Shown here: positions 7,041-11,027 of the stretch, piece by piece
How the letters are laid out: every line of letters starts with the position of its first letter
Numbering within the stretch: the stretch's first letter is position 1
Translations under genes and position numbers: made by a program
Source of the DNA: Pseudomonadota bacterium
Lineage (GTDB): Bacteria > Pseudomonadota > Gammaproteobacteria > Burkholderiales > Burkholderiaceae_C
DNA length: 11,027 nucleotides
Direction of reading: 5' to 3'
Assembly (NCBI GenBank): GCA_023410975.1
Contig: JAEYPG010000497.1
Coordinates: forward strand, 1-11,027
The notes under the pieces: model-generated
What the model was told of the DNA's origin: nothing
Database searches by the model: none
The model's input: the letters and a program-made list of their open reading frames with translations, nothing else

Positions 7041-7774
7041 ACCTTCTGGACTTCAGCGGCCAAACCGTGCTCGTGATTGGCGGATCCAGCGGCATAGGCA
7101 ACGGTATCGCCCAGGCCTTCCGCCAGTACGGCGCCACCGTGCACGCATGGGGTACGCGTGCGAACGCGGCCGACTACGCCGACGAGCCGGGTTGCGACTT
7201 GACGGGGCTGCACTACACGCAGGTGGACGTGTCCGATTGGCGCCGTGTGGAAGCTGTCCCGCTGCCTTTTGATCGGCTCGACGTGCTCGTCCAGGTCCAG
7301 GGCACCGTGCGCTACCAGCAGCAGGAATTCAAGGCCGAGGTGTTCAGCAAGGTGGTGGACGTCAACCTGATCAGCCTCATGGCCTGCGCCGACCGCTGCC
7401 ATGGCGCGCTCAAGGTTGCAGGCGGACGCATGATCATCGTCAGCTCCGCCGCGGCCTTCCATTCCACGCGCGGTACACCCGCCTACAACGCATCCAAGAC
7501 GGGTGCCTTCGGCCTGACACGCACGCTGGCTGAGGCTTGGGCGCGCGACGGCATTCGCGTCAACGGCATCGCGCCGGGGCTGGTAGAGAGCAAGCTCACG
7601 CGCGTGACCACGCAGAACCCCCAGCGCCTGGAGTCCGCGCTCAAACGCATCCCGCTCGGCCGCCTGGGCCAGCCTCGCGACATGGCCCACGTGGCGCTCT
7701 TCCTGGCATCGCCGATGTCGGACTACATGCTGGGGCAGACGCTGCTGGTGGACGGCGGCATGTTGCTCGCCTGA
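7037..7774 (+). CDS. Short-chain dehydrogenase/reductase
   Basis: 245 residues with a complete SDR active site: IGGSSGIG (14-21) for the cofactor, Asn110, Ser137 (IVSSAAA), Tyr150 and Lys154 (YNASK), and the usual C-terminal GQTLLVDGG (233-241). The residues after beta strand 2 are AWGTR with no acidic residue, so NADP(H) is at least as likely as NAD(H). The NNAG motif after beta strand 4 is replaced by VQVQG (about 85-89), an uncommon variant. The enzyme should interconvert a hydroxyl and a ketone, perhaps on the CoA ester made by the preceding gene. ATG 7037 overlaps the CoA-transferase stop by ATGA. An in-frame ATG at 6992 would add 15 residues that run inside the upstream gene and look nothing like an SDR N-terminus. 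Confidence 0.9.
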   Translation: MNLLDFSGQTVLVIGGSSGIGNGIAQAFRQYGATVHAWGTRANAADYADEPGCDLTGLHYTQVDVSDWRRVEAVPLPFDRLDVLVQVQGTVRYQQQEFKAEVFSKVVDVNLISLMACADRCHGALKVAGGRMIIVSSAAAFHSTRGTPAYNASKTGAFGLTRTLAEAWARDGIRVNGIAPGLVESKLTRVTTQNPQRLESALKRIPLGRLGQPRDMAHVALFLASPMSDYMLGQTLLVDGGMLLA

Positions 7775-7778
7775 TACG

Positions 7779-7784
7779 AAGGAG
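7779..7784 (+). promoter_or_regulatory. Ribosome binding site AAGGAG
   Basis: AAGGAG stands 8 bases before ATG 7793, an ideal spacing. It selects that ATG over the out-of-frame ATG at 7788 for the acyl-CoA dehydrogenase. Confidence 0.75.
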
Positions 7785-7792
7785 ACCATGAT

Positions 7793-9076
7793 ATGGCCTG
7801 GGATTTCGAGACCGATCCCGAGTTCCAGCGCGAGTTGGACTGGATCGCGCAGTTCGTGCGCGAGCGCGTGGAGCCACTGGATGCCGTGCTGGGCAGCCCT
7901 TGGAACATCCACGATCCGCGCTTCGAGCAGCACGTGCGGCCGCTGCAGGCGCAAGTCAAGGCGCGCGGCCTGTGGGCCTGCCATCTGGGGCCCGAGCTCG
8001 GCGGCGCCGGCTACGGTCAGGTCAAGCTGGCGCTGATGAACGAGATCCTGGGGCGCTCGTCCTTCGGACCCATCGTTTTCGGATGCCAGGCCCCGGACTC
8101 GGGCAACAGCGAGATCCTGGCGCACTATGGCACGCCGCAGCAGAAGCGCCGCTGGCTGCAGCCGCTGCTGGACAACCGGATCGTGTCCTGCTTTGCCATG
8201 ACGGAGCCCCAGGGCGGAGCCGACCCCGCGGTGTTCACCACTTGTGCCGTGCGCGAAGGCGACGAATGGGTCATCACCGGGCGCAAGTGGTTCGCGTCCA
8301 ACGCGCGCTTCGCAGCCTTCTTCCTGGTCGTGGCCGTGACGGATGCCCAGGCCCCCGTCACCGCGGGCCAGTCGATGTTCATCGTGCCGGCCGGCACGCC
8401 CGGGCTCTCGATCGTGCGCGACGTGGGCATCGGCGACGAGCCCGAGGCCACGCACGGCTACCTTGACTTCGACCACGTGCGCGTGCCGGTTGACCACATC
8501 CTGGGCCAGCCGGGCAAGGCGTTCGAGGTCGCACAGGTTCGCCTGGGCGGTGGCCGCGTGCACCATGCGATGCGCACGATCGGCCTGGCGCAGAAAGCGC
8601 TGGACGCGATGTGCGAACGTGCGCTGTCACGCCGTACTCAGGGATCCCTGCTGGCCGACAAGCAGATGGTGCAGGAGCGGATTGCCGACTCCTGGATCGA
8701 GCTGGAGCAGTTCCGACTGCTGGTGTTGCGCACCGCCTGGCGCATCGACCACTACAAGGATTACCGGCGCGTGCGCCAGGACATCGCCGCCGTGAAGGCA
8801 GCCATGCCGCGCGTGCTGCACGACATCGCCGCGCGCGCGCTGCACCTGCATGGCTCGATCGGCGTCTCGACCGAGATGCCCTTTGCCGGCATGGTGCTGC
8901 GTGCCTTCCAGATGGGCCTGGCCGACGGGCCAACGGAGGTGCACAAGATCACGGTGGCACGCCAGGAGCTGCGCCGCCACCAGGCCAGCGCTGCGCTTTT
9001 CCCGGCCTATCACAAGCCCACGGCAGCGGCACAGGCCCGGGCCGTGCTCGGCATGGATGGGGACGTGCCGGCATGA
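7793..9076 (+). CDS. Acyl-CoA dehydrogenase, ACAD10/11 (LvaC-like) type
   Basis: 427 residues, full length. N-terminal helical domain to about 130; FAD-binding FAMTEPQGG at 134-142 and ITGRKWFASN at 161-170 in the beta domain; C-terminal helices with LGGGRVHHAMR (251-261) and LHGSIGVST (352-360). Two features point to the ACAD10/11 subgroup rather than ordinary beta-oxidation enzymes: CQAPDSGNSE (98-107) and LADGPTEVH (376-384). In the latter, Asp378 stands where medium-chain enzymes have their catalytic Glu. Known members act after a kinase: a phosphorylated hydroxyacyl-CoA loses phosphate and is rearranged to an enoyl-CoA. The very next gene encodes exactly such an APH-fold kinase, overlapping by 4 bases, so the pair likely works on one intermediate. 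It is also possible that it is a plain alpha,beta-dehydrogenase. Confidence 0.9.
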   Translation: MAWDFETDPEFQRELDWIAQFVRERVEPLDAVLGSPWNIHDPRFEQHVRPLQAQVKARGLWACHLGPELGGAGYGQVKLALMNEILGRSSFGPIVFGCQAPDSGNSEILAHYGTPQQKRRWLQPLLDNRIVSCFAMTEPQGGADPAVFTTCAVREGDEWVITGRKWFASNARFAAFFLVVAVTDAQAPVTAGQSMFIVPAGTPGLSIVRDVGIGDEPEATHGYLDFDHVRVPVDHILGQPGKAFEVAQVRLGGGRVHHAMRTIGLAQKALDAMCERALSRRTQGSLLADKQMVQERIADSWIELEQFRLLVLRTAWRIDHYKDYRRVRQDIAAVKAAMPRVLHDIAARALHLHGSIGVSTEMPFAGMVLRAFQMGLADGPTEVHKITVARQELRRHQASAALFPAYHKPTAAAQARAVLGMDGDVPA

Positions 9077-10131
9077 GTGCACTGGCTGGCGTCTCCCCCG
9101 AGGCCGTGGATGTGCTGCGGCTGCAAGGCTGGATGCAGGCCCGGGGGCTGGACCACGGCCCCATCGAGCAGGCCCGCATACTGTCCGGTGGCACGCAGAA
9201 CCTGCTGGTGCACCTGCGGCATGAGGACGGTTTTTGCTGTGTGCTGCGCCGTCCACAGCTGCCAGCGCGCGCCGAGGTAGGTGCAGCGCTGCTGCGCGAG
9301 GCACGGGTGCTGGGGGCGCTGGCAGCCACGGCAGTGCCGCATGCGCGGTTGCTGGCCGCTTGCAGCGATGACGGTGTGCTGGGCGCGCCGTTCTACCTCA
9401 TGCAGGCCATAGACGGCTTCAACCCGTCCGGCACACCTTTGCCTGGTAGGCATGCCAAGGATCCTGCGTGGCGCCGCCGCATGGGGTTGGCCCTGGTCGA
9501 TGCGCTGTTGGCGCTGGGCGAAGTGGACCCTGCGGCCGTGGGCCTGGGGGACCTGGGCCGCCCGCAGGGATTCCTGCAGCGGCAGGTCGGCCGCTGGCAG
9601 CGTCAGCTCGATGGCTGCCGCGGCCTTGACGGCTGGGAAGGCCCCGAGGGCCTCACCGGCGTGGCGGAGGTCGGCCGCTGGTTGCAGCAGCATTGCCCCG
9701 CGGCTGGTGCGACCGGGCTGATGCACGGCGACTTCCACCTCTCCAACGTGATGTTCCGTCGCGACAGCCCCGAGCTTGCCGCCGTCGTGGACTGGGAACT
9801 GACCACCATCGGTGATCCGCTGCTGGACCTGGGCTGGCTGCTGGCCACCTGGCCCGACGCCGCGGGCCAAGGCGCGGGCACGATCCATGTGCAGCCATGG
9901 AGCGGTTTCCCGACGCCGGCCGAGCTGGTGGAGCACTACGGCAGGCACAGCCCCCGCCCACTCGATCACCTGGACTGGTACGTCGTCCTGGCGCGCTACA
10001 AGCTGGGCATCCTGCTGGAGTGCAGTCACGCGCGCAGCTGCGCGGGCCTGGGCGACCCGTGCGTCGGCAAGCGCCACCATGCCTCTGCGCAACGCCTGCT
10101 GCGCCAGGCGCTGGACCTGGTCGAATCTTGA
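9073..10131 (+). CDS. APH-fold kinase (LvaA / ACAD10-11 N-domain type)
   Basis: 352 residues of the aminoglycoside-phosphotransferase fold. The glycine-rich loop is SGGTQN (38-43), the alpha-C glutamate is probably Glu76 in LLREAR, the catalytic loop HGDFHLSN (218-225) gives Asp220 and Asn225, and VVDWELTTIGDPLLDL (238-253) holds the metal-binding Asp240. At the usual ATP-binding lysine position the sequence is VLRRP (57-61), as I recall for ACAD10/11-linked kinases. Despite the fold name, antibiotic resistance is unlikely: the gene overlaps the acyl-CoA dehydrogenase (ATGA) and lies in a catabolic operon. The expected reaction is ATP-dependent phosphorylation of a hydroxyl on an acyl-CoA. 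In P. putida, LvaA needs the small partner LvaB; no LvaB-like gene is seen here. ATG 9077 is out of frame and rejected. Confidence 0.88.
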   Translation: MSALAGVSPEAVDVLRLQGWMQARGLDHGPIEQARILSGGTQNLLVHLRHEDGFCCVLRRPQLPARAEVGAALLREARVLGALAATAVPHARLLAACSDDGVLGAPFYLMQAIDGFNPSGTPLPGRHAKDPAWRRRMGLALVDALLALGEVDPAAVGLGDLGRPQGFLQRQVGRWQRQLDGCRGLDGWEGPEGLTGVAEVGRWLQQHCPAAGATGLMHGDFHLSNVMFRRDSPELAAVVDWELTTIGDPLLDLGWLLATWPDAAGQGAGTIHVQPWSGFPTPAELVEHYGRHSPRPLDHLDWYVVLARYKLGILLECSHARSCAGLGDPCVGKRHHASAQRLLRQALDLVES

Positions 10132-10142
10132 ACCCCATGGAC

Positions 10143-10146
10143 GGAG
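10143..10146 (+). promoter_or_regulatory. Ribosome binding site GGAG deciding the third SDR start
   Basis: GGAG ends 8 bases before ATG 10155. The in-frame ATG at 10137 would add six residues (MDGDPA) but has no ribosome site and would place this GGAG inside the gene. Confidence 0.6.
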
Positions 10147-10154
10147 ACCCTGCG

Positions 10155-10925
10155 ATGAGCCTCGAAGGAAAGCGTTTCATCGTCACCGGCAGCGCACGTG
10201 GCATCGGCGCCAGCACGCTGCGGGCGCTGGTGGCGGCCGGCGCCTCGGTGGCGGCGTTGGACGTGAGCGACGCTGACGGCGAACGCCTCGCGCGCGAAGC
10301 CCACGCTGCCGGACCTGGCCGATCGCGCTACTTCCACTGCGACGTGCGTGAGCGCGCGCTCGTGCATGCGGCGGTGGACGAGGCCGTGGCCTGGCTTGGC
10401 GGCCTGGACGGCCTGGTCAACATCGCCGGTGTGGAGCGGCAGGCTCCGGCCGAGGACCTGTCCGAGGAGGAGTGGGACCTGATGTTCGACGTCAATGCCC
10501 GGGGCACGTTGCACACCAACCAGGCGGTGTTCCGGCATCTGAAGGCCCGCGGCGGACGGATTCTCAACTTCGCATCCGCGGCCGGCGTGATGGGGCTGCC
10601 AGGCTGCGCACATTACTCTGCGGCCAAGGCGGCGGTCCTGGGCTGGACCCGCACCGTGGCCAAGGAATGGGGCATGTACGCGATCACCGTCAACGCGATC
10701 GCGCCCGGCATGTGGACGCCCATGTACGACGCTCACCGCGCCCGGATGGACCAAGCGCAATTGCAGGCGCACGACGCCATGATGGCGCGGATGATCCCCT
10801 TGGGAGGCCGCCTGGGCGACCCGGACCGCGACCTCGCTCCGGTGCTGGTGTTCCTGCTGGGCGAGGGGGCGCGTTTCATCACGGGCCAGACACTGGCCGT
10901 CGATGGCGGGTTGATGATTCCATGA
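10155..10925 (+). CDS. Short-chain dehydrogenase/reductase, FabG-like
   Basis: 256 residues with every classical SDR element: TGSARGIG at 11-18, Asp36 after beta strand 2 (favouring NAD(H)), NIAG at 89-92, Asn114, Ser141, Tyr154 and Lys158 (YSAAK), and GQTLAVDGG (244-252). Similar proteins include 3-oxoacyl/3-hydroxyacyl-CoA and other secondary-alcohol dehydrogenases. Following the ACAD/kinase pair, it could oxidise the hydroxyacyl-CoA formed after phosphate elimination and hydration, but no hydratase gene is seen in the window. It is the third, clearly distinct SDR of the operon and the last gene before a hairpin, 23 bases after the kinase stop. Confidence 0.9.
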   Translation: MSLEGKRFIVTGSARGIGASTLRALVAAGASVAALDVSDADGERLAREAHAAGPGRSRYFHCDVRERALVHAAVDEAVAWLGGLDGLVNIAGVERQAPAEDLSEEEWDLMFDVNARGTLHTNQAVFRHLKARGGRILNFASAAGVMGLPGCAHYSAAKAAVLGWTRTVAKEWGMYAITVNAIAPGMWTPMYDAHRARMDQAQLQAHDAMMARMIPLGGRLGDPDRDLAPVLVFLLGEGARFITGQTLAVDGGLMIP

Positions 10926-10937
10926 GGAAGCAGCCCG

Positions 10938-10974
10938 GTGCGTGAGCGCCGGTACGGGGACAGCGCCCAGGCAC
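10938..10974 (+). terminator. Imperfect hairpin after the last gene, possible terminator
   Basis: Arms GTGCGTGAGCGC (10938-10949) and GCGCCCAGGCAC (10963-10974) pair at 10 of 12 positions around a 13-base loop, starting 12 bases after the stop at 10925. No run of T follows, so it is not a classical intrinsic terminator; it may protect the 3' end or help Rho-dependent ending. Chance pairing in G+C-rich DNA is possible. Confidence 0.3.
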
Positions 10975-10993
10975 ATCCGCCCGTGCCCCTGCC

Positions 10994-11027
<34 letters not shown>

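Larger units (their letters stand above)
1593..10925 (+). other. Nine-gene catabolic operon
   Basis: Nine same-strand genes (SDR, hemerythrin, FAH-family, Bug, CoA-transferase, SDR, ACAD, APH kinase, SDR) follow one promoter. Gaps are 3, 18 and 23 bases, and the other five junctions overlap by 4 bases (2792-2795, 3775-3778, 4755-4758, 7037-7040 and 9073-9076). No internal terminator-like hairpin or promoter-sized gap is present. This arrangement implies one transcript and translational coupling, so the proteins are likely needed together. Confidence 0.8.

Noticed and set aside
6812..8566. Minus-strand open frame of 584 codons opposite the second SDR and ACAD
   Set aside because: It crosses two well-supported genes and a junction with a good ribosome site; no family resemblance.
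8611..9072. Upstream extension of the kinase frame through the end of the ACAD gene
   Set aside because: The frame stays open by composition only; the kinase fold begins after ATG 9073, which overlaps the ACAD stop.
9073..10131. Aminoglycoside resistance gene
   Set aside because: The APH fold is present, but overlap with an ACAD10/11-type dehydrogenase and the operon setting point to a metabolic kinase.

Overview
The window is a G+C-rich (roughly two-thirds G+C by eye), gene-dense bacterial segment. It carries a tripartite-tricarboxylate-type (Bug/TctC) binding protein, CaiB/BaiF CoA-transferase, acyl-CoA dehydrogenase and several short-chain dehydrogenases, a mix typical of Burkholderiales (Comamonadaceae/Alcaligenaceae-like). 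The species cannot be fixed from the sequence alone. All coding regions look alike in base composition, and I see no transposase, integrase, tRNA, rRNA or CRISPR.

Layout. Positions 1-1226 (minus strand) hold an MFS transporter that runs off the left edge with only its last residues missing. Positions 1227-1592 are a divergent intergenic region. It contains a good sigma70-type promoter reading right (TTGACG, 17-nt spacer, TCTAAT) and, immediately downstream over the expected transcription start, a 25-bp near-perfect palindrome that looks like a repressor operator. From 1593 to 10925 eight genes follow on the plus strand with almost no spacing: SDR (TTG start), bacteriohemerythrin, FAH-family hydrolase, Bug periplasmic binding protein (GTG start), fused double-domain CaiB/BaiF CoA-transferase, second SDR, ACAD10/11-type acyl-CoA dehydrogenase, APH-fold kinase, third SDR. 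Five junctions are 4-nt stop/start overlaps. After the last stop there is an imperfect hairpin and then a (GGCA)n tetranucleotide repeat cut by the window end.

How the genes may work together (inference). The transporter and the Bug protein suggest capture of a carboxylic acid. The CoA-transferase would activate it. The APH kinase plus ACAD pair is the two-gene version of the APH-ACAD fusion of vertebrate ACAD10/11 and of LvaA/LvaC of Pseudomonas putida levulinate catabolism, where a hydroxyl on an acyl-CoA is phosphorylated and then eliminated. SDRs would interconvert hydroxyl and keto groups, and the FAH-family enzyme could cleave a diketo acid or act on a similar intermediate. The substrate is unknown. 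The oxygen-binding hemerythrin is the outlier. The set looks like a regulated catabolic operon for an as yet unidentified hydroxy- or keto-acid.
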